Of a stretch of 64,000 nucleotides of DNA, positions 24,363 through 33,580 are shown piece after piece. The translations under genes and the position numbers were made by a program. The stretch is from SZAS-79 sp964599095 (lineage in GTDB: Bacteria; Pseudomonadota; Gammaproteobacteria; Burkholderiales; SG8-39): the NCBI GenBank assembly GCA_964599095.1, contig CAZREB010000012.1, forward strand, positions 62,001-126,000, given 5' to 3'. The notes beneath the pieces were generated by a model that was not told where the DNA came from, did no database searches, and was given only the letters and a program-made list of their open reading frames with translations. The first letter of the stretch is position 1. Each line of letters starts with the position of its first letter.

Positions 24363-26381
24363 ATGGCCAACCAGAGGCCGTTGCGCGAGGAGGCGGAGGC
24401 GTTGCGCCGCGAGATCGAGGAACACAACCGGCGCTATTACGTGCTCGACCAGCCGAGCATCCCTGACGCGGAATACGACCGGTTGTTCCGGCGCCTGCAG
24501 GAAATCGAGGCCTCACACCCGGAACTCGCGGTCCCGGATTCGCCGACGCTGCGCGTCGGTGCGGGCCCGCTTGCGCAATTCGCCGAAGTCACGCACCGCG
24601 TGCCGATGCTCTCGCTGAACAACGCGTTCTCCGAAGACGAGGTCCGGGCCTTTGACGAGCGGGTGCGCAAGGCCCTTGCGGTCGAAGACGTCGAATACGC
24701 GGTCGAGCCGAAGTTTGACGGCTTGGCGATCAGCCTGTCTTACAGCGACGGCGTATTCGTGCAGGGCGCGACGCGTGGCGACGGCACCACGGGGGAGGAC
24801 GTAACCCCGAACCTGCGAACCGTGCATTCGATTCCGCTGCGCCTGCGCGGGCGCGCGGCGCGTGCCGATCTCGAGGTGCGCGGCGAGGTGCTCATGTTCC
24901 GGCGGGACTTCGAAAGGCTGAACGAGCGCCAGCGCGCGGCTGGCGAAAAGGAGTTCGCCAATCCGCGAAATGCAGCCGCCGGCAGCCTGCGCCAGCTCGA
25001 CTCACGCATGACTTCGCGCCGCCGACTGCGCTTCTTCGCCTACGCGGTCGCGACACCGGACCCCGCCCTCCAGACGCATTCCGGGATCCTCGACCATTTG
25101 TCGGATTTGGGGTTCCCGGTCGCCGACGAGCGTTCGACGGTTCGCGGGGTCGAAGGGTTGCTCCGGTATTTCGCGAAGATCGGTCAATTGCGCGACCGCT
25201 TGCCCTATGCGATCGACGGCGTCGTCTACAAAGTGAACCGGCTCGACTGGCAACGGCAACTCGGATTCGTCTCGCGCGCGCCCCGATTCGCGATTGCGCA
25301 CAAGTATCCTGCCGAGGAGGAACTCACCCAGGTGCTCGGGATCGACGTGCAGGTCGGGCGCACCGGGGCGATCACGCCGGTCGCGCGCCTGAAGCCCGTC
25401 TTCGTCGGTGGAGTGACGGTAACGAATGCGACGCTGCACAACGAGGACGAACTTCATCGCAAGGACGTGCGCGTCGGGGATACAGTGATCGTACGCCGCG
25501 CCGGCGACGTCATTCCGGAAGTCGTATCGGTAGTCTTCGACAAGAGGCCGGGAGGAAGCGCGCGATTCTCGATGCCTGCCAAGTGTCCCGTTTGTGGCTC
25601 GGCGGTCACCAAGTCGCCGGACGAGGCGGTCGCGCGATGCTCGGGAGGGTTGTTCTGCGCCGCGCAGAGAAAGCAGGCGCTGCTGCATTTCGCCGGCCGC
25701 AGGGCGCTCGATATCGAGGGCCTCGGCGAAAAACTGGTCGACCAACTCGTGGATGGCGGATTGGTGCGTACCCCGGCCGATTTGTACAAGCTCGGGATCG
25801 AGCAATTGTCCCGACTCGACCGGATGGCGGAGAAGTCGGCAGCCAACCTTCTGGCGGCCCTGGACAGATCACGCTCGACGACCTTGCAGCGTTTCATCTT
25901 TGCGTTGGGGATCCGGAATGTCGGCGAGAGCACGGCACGTGATCTTGCCGCGCATTTCGGCAACCTCGACGGGTTGATGGCGGCGAGCCTCGAATCGCTC
26001 GAGTCGGTGCCGGACGTGGGGCCGGTCGTGGCGGGTTCGATTCGCCAGTTCTTCGATGAGCCGCACAACCTCGAGGTCATCGGGAGCCTCCGGGAGGCCG
26101 GGATCAAGTGGAAGGAGGCTGACGGAAGGAGGGATACTCCCGGCCGGGCGAAGAGGACTTTCGTGCTTACCGGAACGTTGCCGACGATGTCCCGTGACGA
26201 AGCCCGTGCCATGATCGAGGCCAGGGGCGACAAGGTTTCCGGCTCAGTGTCGAAGAAGACGGATTACGTCGTCGCAGGCGCGGACGCTGGCAGCAAGCTC
26301 GACAAGGCGCGTTCCCTGGGCGTGAAGGTGATCGACGAACAGGAATTCCTGCAACTGATGGAAGGGACGGAGCGACAATGA
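24363..26381 (+). CDS. ligA: NAD-dependent DNA ligase
   Basis: 672 residues. The adenylated lysine lies in EPKFDG (Lys117). NAD-binding Ia domain, OB fold, a zinc-binding group (CPVCGS and downstream CSGGLFC), helix-hairpin-helix repeats and a C-terminal BRCT domain (about 595-670, FVLTGTLPTMSRDEA) are all present. Seals nicks during replication and repair. Its stop overlaps galU by four bases (ATGA), so the two are coupled. No anomalies. Confidence 0.97.
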   Translation: MANQRPLREEAEALRREIEEHNRRYYVLDQPSIPDAEYDRLFRRLQEIEASHPELAVPDSPTLRVGAGPLAQFAEVTHRVPMLSLNNAFSEDEVRAFDERVRKALAVEDVEYAVEPKFDGLAISLSYSDGVFVQGATRGDGTTGEDVTPNLRTVHSIPLRLRGRAARADLEVRGEVLMFRRDFERLNERQRAAGEKEFANPRNAAAGSLRQLDSRMTSRRRLRFFAYAVATPDPALQTHSGILDHLSDLGFPVADERSTVRGVEGLLRYFAKIGQLRDRLPYAIDGVVYKVNRLDWQRQLGFVSRAPRFAIAHKYPAEEELTQVLGIDVQVGRTGAITPVARLKPVFVGGVTVTNATLHNEDELHRKDVRVGDTVIVRRAGDVIPEVVSVVFDKRPGGSARFSMPAKCPVCGSAVTKSPDEAVARCSGGLFCAAQRKQALLHFAGRRALDIEGLGEKLVDQLVDGGLVRTPADLYKLGIEQLSRLDRMAEKSAANLLAALDRSRSTTLQRFIFALGIRNVGESTARDLAAHFGNLDGLMAASLESLESVPDVGPVVAGSIRQFFDEPHNLEVIGSLREAGIKWKEADGRRDTPGRAKRTFVLTGTLPTMSRDEARAMIEARGDKVSGSVSKKTDYVVAGADAGSKLDKARSLGVKVIDEQEFLQLMEGTERQ

Positions 26382-27256
26382 CTCGCGCGCTGAGAAAAGC
26401 CATCTTCCCGGTCGCCGGCCTGGGCAGCCGCTTCCTGCCGGCCACCAAGGCAAGCCCCAAGGAAATGATGTCCATCGTGGACAAGCCGCTGATCCAGTAC
26501 GCCGTCGAAGAGGCGGCGGCGGCGGGCATTACCGACATGGTCTTCATCACCGGCCGCAACAAGCGCGCCATCGAGGATCATTTCGACAAGGCCTACGAGA
26601 TGGAAAGCGAATTGGCCGCCAAGGGAAAGCAGGAACTCCTCGACCTGGTCCGGCAGGTATTGCCGCCGGGGTGCCGCTGCATCTATATCCGCCAGGCCGA
26701 GCCGCTGGGGCTCGGTCACGCAGTGCTTTGCGCCCAGCCGGCGATCGGTGACGAAGCATTCGCAGTGGTTCTGGCCGACGACCTGATCGCCGCCGAACCG
26801 CCGGTCATGGCGCAGATGGCCGCGCTCTTCCAGCGCGAGCAATGCTCGATGCTCGGCGTGGAGGACGTGCCGGCCGAAAAGACGGCAAGCTACGGGATCG
26901 TCGACCCGGAGCATCCCGGCAGCCGGCTTACCGCAATCAAGGCGATTGTCGAGAAGCCGGTCCCCGCCGAGGCGCCCTCGACGCTCGCGGTCGTCGGGCG
27001 TTACGTGTTGACGCCGCGCGTTTTTACTTACCTCGCGGCAGCCAAGCCGGGCCGGGGCGGGGAAATCCAGCTCACCGACGCGATTTCCGCACTTCTCGCC
27101 GAAGAGCGCGTCCTCGCCTACCGTTTTTCCGGTGACCGGTATGACTGCGGGTCCAAGCTCGGCTATCTCAAGGCCACCGTCGAATTGGGCCTGCGCCATC
27201 CCGAAGTCGGAACGGCGTTCGCCGAATTTCTTGCCCGGCGGAAATCGGATGCCTGA
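26378..27256 (+). CDS. galU: UTP-glucose-1-phosphate uridylyltransferase
   Basis: 292-residue nucleotidyltransferase that makes UDP-glucose for glycans and lipopolysaccharide sugars. The nucleotide-binding signature FPVAGLGSRFLPATKASPKEM is at residues 10-30, and the VVLADDLI and VEKP motifs follow. Overlaps ligA by four bases and the downstream phosphoribosyltransferase gene by eight, so it belongs to the zipA-ligA-galU transcription unit. Confidence 0.96.
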   Translation: MTRALRKAIFPVAGLGSRFLPATKASPKEMMSIVDKPLIQYAVEEAAAAGITDMVFITGRNKRAIEDHFDKAYEMESELAAKGKQELLDLVRQVLPPGCRCIYIRQAEPLGLGHAVLCAQPAIGDEAFAVVLADDLIAAEPPVMAQMAALFQREQCSMLGVEDVPAEKTASYGIVDPEHPGSRLTAIKAIVEKPVPAEAPSTLAVVGRYVLTPRVFTYLAAAKPGRGGEIQLTDAISALLAEERVLAYRFSGDRYDCGSKLGYLKATVELGLRHPEVGTAFAEFLARRKSDA

Positions 27257-27797
27257 CTCTGCGCTGGCGTGGCAGTGCCTGCGCACGGCGGACCTTGTGT
27301 GCACTGGCGAGGAGGTCAGCTGCGCGATCAGGAAGGTTGCAGGCGAAATTTCCTCCGAACTGGGCGACAGGTACCCGCTTGTGCTCGCGGTAATGGGGGG
27401 GGCGGTCTATTTCGCCGGCCAGCTCCTTCCGCTTTTGCACTTTCCGCTCGATTTCGACTATATCCACGTCACGCGGTACGGTTCAGCCACGGTCGGCGAG
27501 GAAGTCGAGTGGCGGGTCCCGCCTCCGCCCACCGTGCGGGGTCGGACCGTCCTTGTGCTGGATGACATCCTCGATGGGGGCCAGACGATGGTCGCGATCC
27601 GCGACCGGATCCTCGGGCAGGGCGCGAGCGGGTTCCATTGCGCCGTGCTCGTCGAAAAAAGGCTGCCCGGTGCCAAGCCGATTGCGGCCGATTTCGTCGG
27701 GCTGCAGGTACCGGACCGTTTCGTATTCGGCTGCGGGATGGATGCACGCGGACTCTGGCGCAACCTGCCCGAAATCTACGCGCTCAGGGAGGAGTGA
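27249..27797 (+). CDS. Hypoxanthine-guanine phosphoribosyltransferase family
   Basis: 182 residues from the ATG at 27249, overlapping galU by eight bases. The PRPP-binding motif VLVLDDILDGGQTM and the early VMGGAVYFAGQLL define a type I purine phosphoribosyltransferase; the DFDYIHVTRYGS region fits the hypoxanthine/guanine branch. It would convert hypoxanthine or guanine plus PRPP to IMP or GMP. The next gene makes hypoxanthine from methylthioinosine, so the pair can form a short salvage route. Exact base preference cannot be read from sequence. Confidence 0.85.
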   Translation: MPDSALAWQCLRTADLVCTGEEVSCAIRKVAGEISSELGDRYPLVLAVMGGAVYFAGQLLPLLHFPLDFDYIHVTRYGSATVGEEVEWRVPPPPTVRGRTVLVLDDILDGGQTMVAIRDRILGQGASGFHCAVLVEKRLPGAKPIAADFVGLQVPDRFVFGCGMDARGLWRNLPEIYALREE

Positions 27798-27799
27798 CG

Positions 27800-28537
27800 A
27801 TGCTCGCAATCATCGGGGGGAGCGGGCTTTCCCAGCTGGCCAGCCTCCGGCAGGTGCGCCGACAGGCCGTGGGTACGCCGTATGGCGAACCGTCCGCGCC
27901 GCTCACGCTGGGTGTCATCGGCGGGCGACCGGTGGCATTCCTCGCGCGTCACGGCGACGGGCACACCATTGCGCCGCACGAGATCAACTACTGTGCGAAT
28001 CTGTGGATGCTGAAGGAACAGAAGGTGACCAAAATCGTGTCGGTCGCGGCGGTCGGAGGAATCCGCAAGGGATTCGGGCCGGGTGCGCTGGTCGTCCCAA
28101 GCCAGATCATCGACTATACGTGGGGACGCCGATCGACCTTTTTCCAGGGACCAGGCATCCGCGTGACCCACATCGACTTCACGAATCCCTACACGCCCGG
28201 CTTGCGCAGCGATATCCTGCGGGCCGCGGCCGCCTGCGCCGAGAAGGTGACCGACGGCGGCGTCTATGCCACTACCCAGGGGCCGCGTCTCGAGACCGCG
28301 GCCGAGATCGACCGCCTCGAGCGCGACGGCGCGGATCTGGTGGGCATGACCGGCATGCCGGAAGCGGCACTGGCCCGTGAACTCGGCCTGGAGTATGCGG
28401 CGATCGCAGTGGTGGCGAACCACGCGGCCGGTCGCGGCGACAGCGCCCGCGAAGTGTCGATGGATTCGATCGGATTGGTGCTGGAGGAAGCGATGGGCAG
28501 GGTGCGCAGGATTGTCGATCGGATGGCCACACAATGA
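27800..28537 (+). CDS. S-methyl-5'-thioinosine phosphorylase
   Basis: 245-residue PNP/MTAP-family phosphorylase. Phosphate- and ribose-site motifs are visible (GGSGL near the start, LARHGDGHTIAPHEINYCANLW, TQGPRLETAAEI, GMTGMPEAALARE). In the base-binding loop it has N-H-A-A-G instead of the D-x-D pattern of adenine-specific MTA phosphorylases. This Asn form is that of the 6-oxopurine enzyme first described in Pseudomonas, which splits methylthioinosine into hypoxanthine and methylthioribose-1-phosphate. Products would feed the adjacent phosphoribosyltransferase and MtnA (63 kb). It overlaps the deformylase gene by four bases. Confidence 0.83.
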   Translation: MLAIIGGSGLSQLASLRQVRRQAVGTPYGEPSAPLTLGVIGGRPVAFLARHGDGHTIAPHEINYCANLWMLKEQKVTKIVSVAAVGGIRKGFGPGALVVPSQIIDYTWGRRSTFFQGPGIRVTHIDFTNPYTPGLRSDILRAAAACAEKVTDGGVYATTQGPRLETAAEIDRLERDGADLVGMTGMPEAALARELGLEYAAIAVVANHAAGRGDSAREVSMDSIGLVLEEAMGRVRRIVDRMATQ

Positions 28538-29064
28538 TTCGCGACGTTCTGAAGATGGGTGACGAACGGCTGTTGCAGATTGCAAAGCCGGTCGCGGACT
28601 TCAATACCCCGGAATTGCACGCCCTTCTTGCGGACATGCACGACACGATGGCGCACCTCGACGGCGCCGGGCTCGCGGCGCCGCAGATCGGCGTCGGGTT
28701 GCGCGTGGTTGTATTCGGTGTGAAGAACAACCCGCGGTATCCACATGCCGAGGAGGTTCCCTACACCGTCCTGATCAATCCGGTGATCGAGCCGCTTTCC
28801 GGCGACATGGAGGAGGGATGGGAAGGCTGCCTCTCGGTGCCGGGACTCAGGGGCGTCGTCCCGCGCCATGCACGCCTGCGCTATCGCGGATTCGATGCCG
28901 CCGGCGTTGCGATCGACAGGCAGGCTCAGGGATTCCATGCGCGGGTCGTGCAGCACGAATGCGACCACCTCGACGGAATTCTCTACCCTATGCGCGTGCG
29001 CGATTTCCGCCGGTTCGGTTTCATCGAAGCCCTGTTCCCGGACCGCGACATCCAGGACGACTAG
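28534..29064 (+). CDS. def: Peptide deformylase
   Basis: 176-residue metalloenzyme that removes the N-formyl group from new proteins. All three motifs are present: GAGLAAPQIG (44-53), EGCLSVPG (97-104, metal ligand Cys99) and HECDH (141-145). It is not beside fmt, the usual partner, so a second def copy elsewhere is likely; this may be an accessory deformylase. Coupled to the preceding gene through an ATGA overlap. Converges on glnD with 27 bases between the stops. Confidence 0.93.
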   Translation: MIRDVLKMGDERLLQIAKPVADFNTPELHALLADMHDTMAHLDGAGLAAPQIGVGLRVVVFGVKNNPRYPHAEEVPYTVLINPVIEPLSGDMEEGWEGCLSVPGLRGVVPRHARLRYRGFDAAGVAIDRQAQGFHARVVQHECDHLDGILYPMRVRDFRRFGFIEALFPDRDIQDD

Positions 29065-29091
29065 GCCGCCCGCGGCCGCCGAGCACGCAGG

Positions 29092-31668
29092 CTAGACGTG
29101 CAGTTCCTCCAGCAGGTCCTGCTCCAGCATCAGGACCACCCGCTGGTTGGACAGCGACTCGCCCGCCACCAGGAACACATCCTCGGCGCGGTCACCCAGC
29201 GTGTTGATCTTCGCGCTGTGCAGGTTGATGTTGTAGCGGGCGAGGACGCGTGCGATGCTGTACAGAAGCCCCGGACGGTCGCTCGCGACTATGGACAGCA
29301 CATGCAGGGTACCCCGCTCGTCGGGCCGTATGTCGACCGACGGCGTGACCGGGAAGTGCTTCACGCGCCTGGAGACCCGGCCGCGCGCCGACGGGCCGAG
29401 CGGAGTCTCGGAGGCAAGCTCGAGCGCGAGCTCCGACTCGATCATGCTGATCATGTCGCGGTAATGCGCCGCCTTGCCGCGACCCATGATCAGGAAAGTG
29501 TCCAGCGCATACCCGTGACGGGTGGTGTGGATCTTCGCTTCGACGATGTTGAAATTGGCGCGCTCGAAATAGCCGCAGATGCGCGCGAAGAGTTCCTTGC
29601 GGTCAGGCGTGTAGATCATCACCTGCAGGCCTTCGCCGAAGCTCGAAAGCCGGGCGCGCACCACTGCCTTCGGGGTGTCGACGCGATAGTGGAGGTTGCG
29701 GGTCTGCCATGCGATTTCCTGGGCGTCGTGGCGCAGGAAATACGCAGTGTCGAGCTGGGACCAGAATCGATCCTTGACGGTATCCGAAAGCGCGTAGAGG
29801 CGCAGAAGGCGCATTGCCTCGGCCTGCGTATCGGCGACCGCAGAGTCCAGCTTCAGCTCGCCGCCGGTCAGCAGTCGCCGCGTCGAGCGGAACAGGTCCT
29901 CGAGCAATTTCGCCTTCCACGCGTTCCACACCTTCGGGCTGGTGCCGCGGACGTCGGCAACCGTCAGCAGGTACAGCGCCACGAGCCGCCTTTCGGTGGC
30001 CGCGACTGCCGCAAATGACTTCACCACTTCGGGGTCGGATATGTCCTGCTTCTGGGCGATCGAGGACATCGTCAGGTGGTGGGCCACGAGGAAGGTGACG
30101 AGTTCGATGTCGTCGGCTGCCAGGCCGTGGCTGCGCCCGAACCGGCGCACGTCGGCCGCGCCGAGCGTCGAATGGTCGCCGCCGCGGCCCTTCGCGATGT
30201 CGTGATACAGCGCCGCGACATACAGCAGCCATTTGCGGTCGAACCCGCTCATCAGCTGGCTGGCGAGCGGGAATTCGTGGGCCAACTCGGGCATCGTGAA
30301 GCGGCGCAGGTTGCGCACGACCATCAGGATGTGCTGGTCGACTGTGTAGACGTGGAACAGGTCGTGCTGCATCTGGCCGACGATGCGACCGAACTCCGGA
30401 ATGTAGCGTCCAAGAATGCCGTACTGGTTCATTCTCCTGAACTCGTGGACGATGCCGCGCGGCTGCTGCAGAATCTGGAGGAATAGCAGTTTGTTCAGGG
30501 GAGCGCGCCGGTAGGCCGCATTGATGTTGCGCCGGGCCCGCCAAAGGGCGCGCAGGGTCTGCGCGGTCATCCCGCGCAACTCCTGGTGCTGCTGCATCAG
30601 GAGGAAGCTTTCGAGGATCGCCGACGGCTCCGTCTCGAACAGCTTTTCGCTCCTCGCATCCAGCAATTCCCCGCGCACCTGGAAGCGCTCGTTGAGGGCC
30701 CTCGGTGGGGGCAGCGCACGCTGCGAGAGGCGGGCTCCGAGGTTCTGCAGGAGGATGGTGTTCAGTTGGGTGATCGCCTTGGCCGCGCGGAAATAGCGCT
30801 GCATCAGGACTTCGCTGGCACGGCGCGTGCCGGTCGCATTGCAGCGCATCTGCCCGGCCAGGGCCGTCTGGTAGTCGAAGACGATGCGGTCCTCGCGGCG
30901 GCCCGCGAGATAGTGGAGCCTGATGCGCAGGTCTTTTATGAATGCCTCGTTGCGGCCGAGTTCCCTGGCCTCCGTGCTCGTGATCAACGCGTGCGACTCG
31001 AGGTCCTCCCAGCGGGTGCCGATGCCCGAGGCGGAAGCGATCCACTTGATCGTCTGCAGGTCGCGCAACCCGCCGGGCGCCTCTTTCAGGTTGGGCTCAA
31101 GCGCATAGGGTGTGTCCTGGTGCTTGGCATGACGGTGTTCCTGCTCGAGCCGCTTGGCCTCGAAGAAAGTGCCGCCGGCGAGGTTGGCACGCATGGTCGA
31201 GGTAAGTTCGGCAAACAGGCCGGGACTGCCGCAAACGCGGCGCGCCTCGAGGAGCGAGGTCTGCACGGTAATGTCCGTTGACGATGCCTCGACGCAATCG
31301 CCGATGGTCCGTACGCTGTGTCCCACTTCGAGGCCGACGTCCCAGAAAAGGCCGACGAGAGCCTCCAGCCTTTCCTTTTCCTTCGCTCCCGGGTCGTGCT
31401 CGATGAGGACCAGGATGTCGATGTCGGAGAAGGGAAACAGCTCGCGGCGTCCATAGCCGCCTACGGCGACGAGCGCGGCGCCGCGCGGCATGCCCGCGCC
31501 ATTCCAGAGCGACGCGAGCGTGCGGTCGATCAGGCGCGCATGGTCGCGCAGGAGCCTTGACGGCGAGGGATGCGCAAGAAACCTCGCGCGAAGGTCCTTG
31601 CGCCCGGCCTGCAGGAAAGCGCGAATCCCGTCGACTGGCGATGGGGCCGCGCCGGCCGCTGCGACCAC
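29092..31668 (-). CDS. glnD: Bifunctional [PII] uridylyltransferase/uridylyl-removing enzyme
   Basis: 858-residue nitrogen sensor that uridylylates PII proteins when glutamine is low and removes UMP when it is high. The nucleotidyltransferase motif GGYGRRELFPFSDIDILVL lies at about residues 68-86, the HD hydrolase domain around 465-580 (YHDIAKGRGGDHS) and two ACT domains at the C-terminus (about 680-760 and 790-858). The start is GTG at 31668, three bases after map, so both are one unit. No degraded motif. Confidence 0.95.
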   Translation of the reverse strand: MVAAAGAAPSPVDGIRAFLQAGRKDLRARFLAHPSPSRLLRDHARLIDRTLASLWNGAGMPRGAALVAVGGYGRRELFPFSDIDILVLIEHDPGAKEKERLEALVGLFWDVGLEVGHSVRTIGDCVEASSTDITVQTSLLEARRVCGSPGLFAELTSTMRANLAGGTFFEAKRLEQEHRHAKHQDTPYALEPNLKEAPGGLRDLQTIKWIASASGIGTRWEDLESHALITSTEARELGRNEAFIKDLRIRLHYLAGRREDRIVFDYQTALAGQMRCNATGTRRASEVLMQRYFRAAKAITQLNTILLQNLGARLSQRALPPPRALNERFQVRGELLDARSEKLFETEPSAILESFLLMQQHQELRGMTAQTLRALWRARRNINAAYRRAPLNKLLFLQILQQPRGIVHEFRRMNQYGILGRYIPEFGRIVGQMQHDLFHVYTVDQHILMVVRNLRRFTMPELAHEFPLASQLMSGFDRKWLLYVAALYHDIAKGRGGDHSTLGAADVRRFGRSHGLAADDIELVTFLVAHHLTMSSIAQKQDISDPEVVKSFAAVAATERRLVALYLLTVADVRGTSPKVWNAWKAKLLEDLFRSTRRLLTGGELKLDSAVADTQAEAMRLLRLYALSDTVKDRFWSQLDTAYFLRHDAQEIAWQTRNLHYRVDTPKAVVRARLSSFGEGLQVMIYTPDRKELFARICGYFERANFNIVEAKIHTTRHGYALDTFLIMGRGKAAHYRDMISMIESELALELASETPLGPSARGRVSRRVKHFPVTPSVDIRPDERGTLHVLSIVASDRPGLLYSIARVLARYNINLHSAKINTLGDRAEDVFLVAGESLSNQRVVLMLEQDLLEELHV

Positions 31669-31671
31669 GAC

Positions 31672-32472
31672 CTACCCGATGACGGGTGGCGGAGGCGGCG
31701 TTCCGACCGACTTGGTCAGCACGTCGAACCCCGTTTCGGTGACCAGCACGGTGTGCTCCCACTGCGCCGACAGGCTGTGGTCCTTGGTCACGATGGTCCA
31801 GCCGTCGGCAAGCTCGCGGATCGCCGGCTTCCCGGCATTGATCATCGGCTCGACGGTGAACGTCATGCCCTGTTCAAGCTGCAGGCCGGTTCCGGGCTTG
31901 CCATAGTGCAGTATTTGCGGGTCCTCGTGGAACTTACGGCCGATCCCGTGCCCGCAGAACTCCCGCACGATCGAGAACCCGTGCTTCTCGGCATGGTTCT
32001 GGATCGCCGCCCCTATGTCGCCGAGCCGCGACCCGGGCCGCACCTGCGCGATTCCGATCCACATGCATTCGTAGGTCACGTCGCACAGGCGCCGGGCCTG
32101 GATGCTCGGCTCGCCAACGTAGTACATGCGGCTCGAATCGCCGTGGAACCCGTCCTTGATCACGGTCACGTCGATGTTGAGCACGTCCGAAGGCTTCAGG
32201 ACCCGGTCTCCCGGGATGCCATGGCACACCTGGTGATTGACCGAAGTGCAGATCGACTTGGGAAAAGGCTTGTACCCGGGCGGTGCATAGTTCAAAGGGG
32301 CGGGGACGGTGCCTTGCTCGTTGACCATGTAGGCGTGGCACAGGTCGTTGAGTTTCCCGGTTGTGACTCCCGGTTTCACGTAAGGCGCGATGAAATCGAG
32401 CACCTCGGCCGCCAGCCGGCCGGCAATGCGCATTTTCTCGATTTCTTCCGGGGTCTTGATGGTCACTGCCAT
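31672..32472 (-). CDS. map: Methionine aminopeptidase, type I
   Basis: 266 residues. Removes the initiator methionine after deformylation. The five metal ligands are in place: Asp in LNIDVTVIKDG, Asp in GDSSRMY, His in GHGIGRKFHEDP, Glu in FTVEPMIN and Glu in QWEHTVLV. Slightly proline-rich C-terminal tail. It diverges from rpsB across a 276-base gap, the classical map/rpsB arrangement, and is followed by glnD. Confidence 0.96.
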   Translation of the reverse strand: MAVTIKTPEEIEKMRIAGRLAAEVLDFIAPYVKPGVTTGKLNDLCHAYMVNEQGTVPAPLNYAPPGYKPFPKSICTSVNHQVCHGIPGDRVLKPSDVLNIDVTVIKDGFHGDSSRMYYVGEPSIQARRLCDVTYECMWIGIAQVRPGSRLGDIGAAIQNHAEKHGFSIVREFCGHGIGRKFHEDPQILHYGKPGTGLQLEQGMTFTVEPMINAGKPAIRELADGWTIVTKDHSLSAQWEHTVLVTETGFDVLTKSVGTPPPPPVIG

Positions 32473-32552
32473 GGATCGGTCGGGTAGGGGCCGGGACGAC
32501 TCCCGGGAAAGCGCGCGAGGATACGGTAAACACGCCCCTCAGGCAATGACCG

Positions 32553-32582
32553 TTGAGTCTTGAGCCCTGATTATGCTAGAAT
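32553..32582 (+). promoter_or_regulatory. Promoter of the rpsB-tsf transcription unit
   Basis: TTGAGT (32553-32558), an 18-base spacer and TAGAAT (32577-32582) with a TGC immediately before it, which makes an extended -10. It lies in the map/rpsB divergent gap and implies a leader of about 160 bases. Confidence 0.6.
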
Positions 32583-32588
32583 TTCAGG

Positions 32589-32748
32589 CTGGCTGCGAAA
32601 GGAAACGCTCAGGAAGAGGTCGGGGCGATCCGTTTTTGCGAGGCCAAATTTCCCGCCCGTCGTTTTAGGGTGCCCCCGCCGGATTCGTCCGAGCCGGGGT
32701 TGCGCGGCGTATGGGCGGTAGTGATCAACCCTAAACAGGATCAAGTCA
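32589..32748 (+). promoter_or_regulatory. Long 5' leader of rpsB (possible S2 autoregulatory RNA)
   Basis: The interval between the predicted start of transcription and the rpsB ATG holds no ORF of note. It includes a hairpin at about 32674-32699 in which CGGA and TCCG enclose a TTCG tetraloop inside an outer CCCC/GGGG pairing. Ribosomal protein S2 represses its own mRNA leader in gammaproteobacteria; whether this leader does the same is inferred from its length and position only. The ribosome-binding site is AGGA at 32737-32740. Confidence 0.35.
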
Positions 32749-33495
32749 ATGTCGGTAACCATGCGTGAAATGCTGGAGGCGGGCGTCCATTTCGGGCACC
32801 AGACCCGCTACTGGAACCCGAAGATGGAACAGTTCATCTTCGGCCACCGCAACAAGATTCACATCATCAACCTCGAGAAGACTTTGGTCATGTACCAAGG
32901 GGCCCTCAAGTTCATCCGCCAGTTGTCCGCGAACAAGGGAAATCTGCTGTTCGTCGGCACCAAGCGCCAGGCCCGCGAGATCGTCCATGAGGAGGCGCAG
33001 CGCTGCGGTTCGCCATTCGTCGACCACCGCTGGCTCGGAGGGATGCTCACGAACTTCAAGACCGTCAAGCAGTCCATCAAGCGCCTGAAGGAGATGGAGC
33101 TTATGGCGCAGGACGGGTCGTTCGAGCGGATCGCCAAGAAGGAGGCGCTCGGCCTGCAGCGCGAAATGGACAAGCTGCAGCGCAGCCTCGGCGGGATCAA
33201 GGACCTCGCAAGCCTGCCGGATGCGCTGTTCGTGATCGACGTCGGGTACCACAAGGGCGCGATTACGGAAGCCAACAAGCTGGGCATCCCGGTAGTCGCC
33301 GTGGTCGATACGAATCACTCGCCCGAAGGGATCGATTACGTCATTCCGGGCAACGACGACTCCAGCCGGGCCATCCGCCTCTATGCGAGAGGCGTGGCCG
33401 ACGCGGTACTCGAAGGCCGGACACTTTCGGTCGAGCGGGTGGTCGCGGAGTCGAGGGACGAGTTCGTGGAAGTGAACGACGAGACCGGCGCCTGA
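32749..33495 (+). CDS. rpsB: 30S ribosomal protein S2
   Basis: 248 residues. Typical S2 sequence from the first residues (MREMLEAGVHFGHQTRYWNPKM) through GGMLTNFKT and the GIDYVIPGNDDSSRAI C-terminal region. Structural protein of the small subunit, needed for S1 binding. Begins the long plus-strand series up to 47.7 kb. A strong terminator separates it from tsf, so downstream genes receive only part of the transcription. Confidence 0.97.
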   Translation: MSVTMREMLEAGVHFGHQTRYWNPKMEQFIFGHRNKIHIINLEKTLVMYQGALKFIRQLSANKGNLLFVGTKRQAREIVHEEAQRCGSPFVDHRWLGGMLTNFKTVKQSIKRLKEMELMAQDGSFERIAKKEALGLQREMDKLQRSLGGIKDLASLPDALFVIDVGYHKGAITEANKLGIPVVAVVDTNHSPEGIDYVIPGNDDSSRAIRLYARGVADAVLEGRTLSVERVVAESRDEFVEVNDETGA

Positions 33496-33520
33496 ACGGG
33501 TGCGACCGAGTCTCGGATAC

Positions 33521-33545
33521 AAGGGGGCTTCGGGCCCCTTTTTTT
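33521..33545 (+). terminator. Intrinsic (partial) terminator between rpsB and tsf
   Basis: AAGGGG (33521-33526) pairs with CCCCTT (33535-33540) around a TTCG-containing loop, followed by seven T. Located 26 bases after rpsB; an equivalent attenuating terminator exists between rpsB and tsf in E. coli. Confidence 0.85.
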
Positions 33546-33580
33546 GAATCTATTGCCGGGCAACCGGCTGGAGTGAGGCA

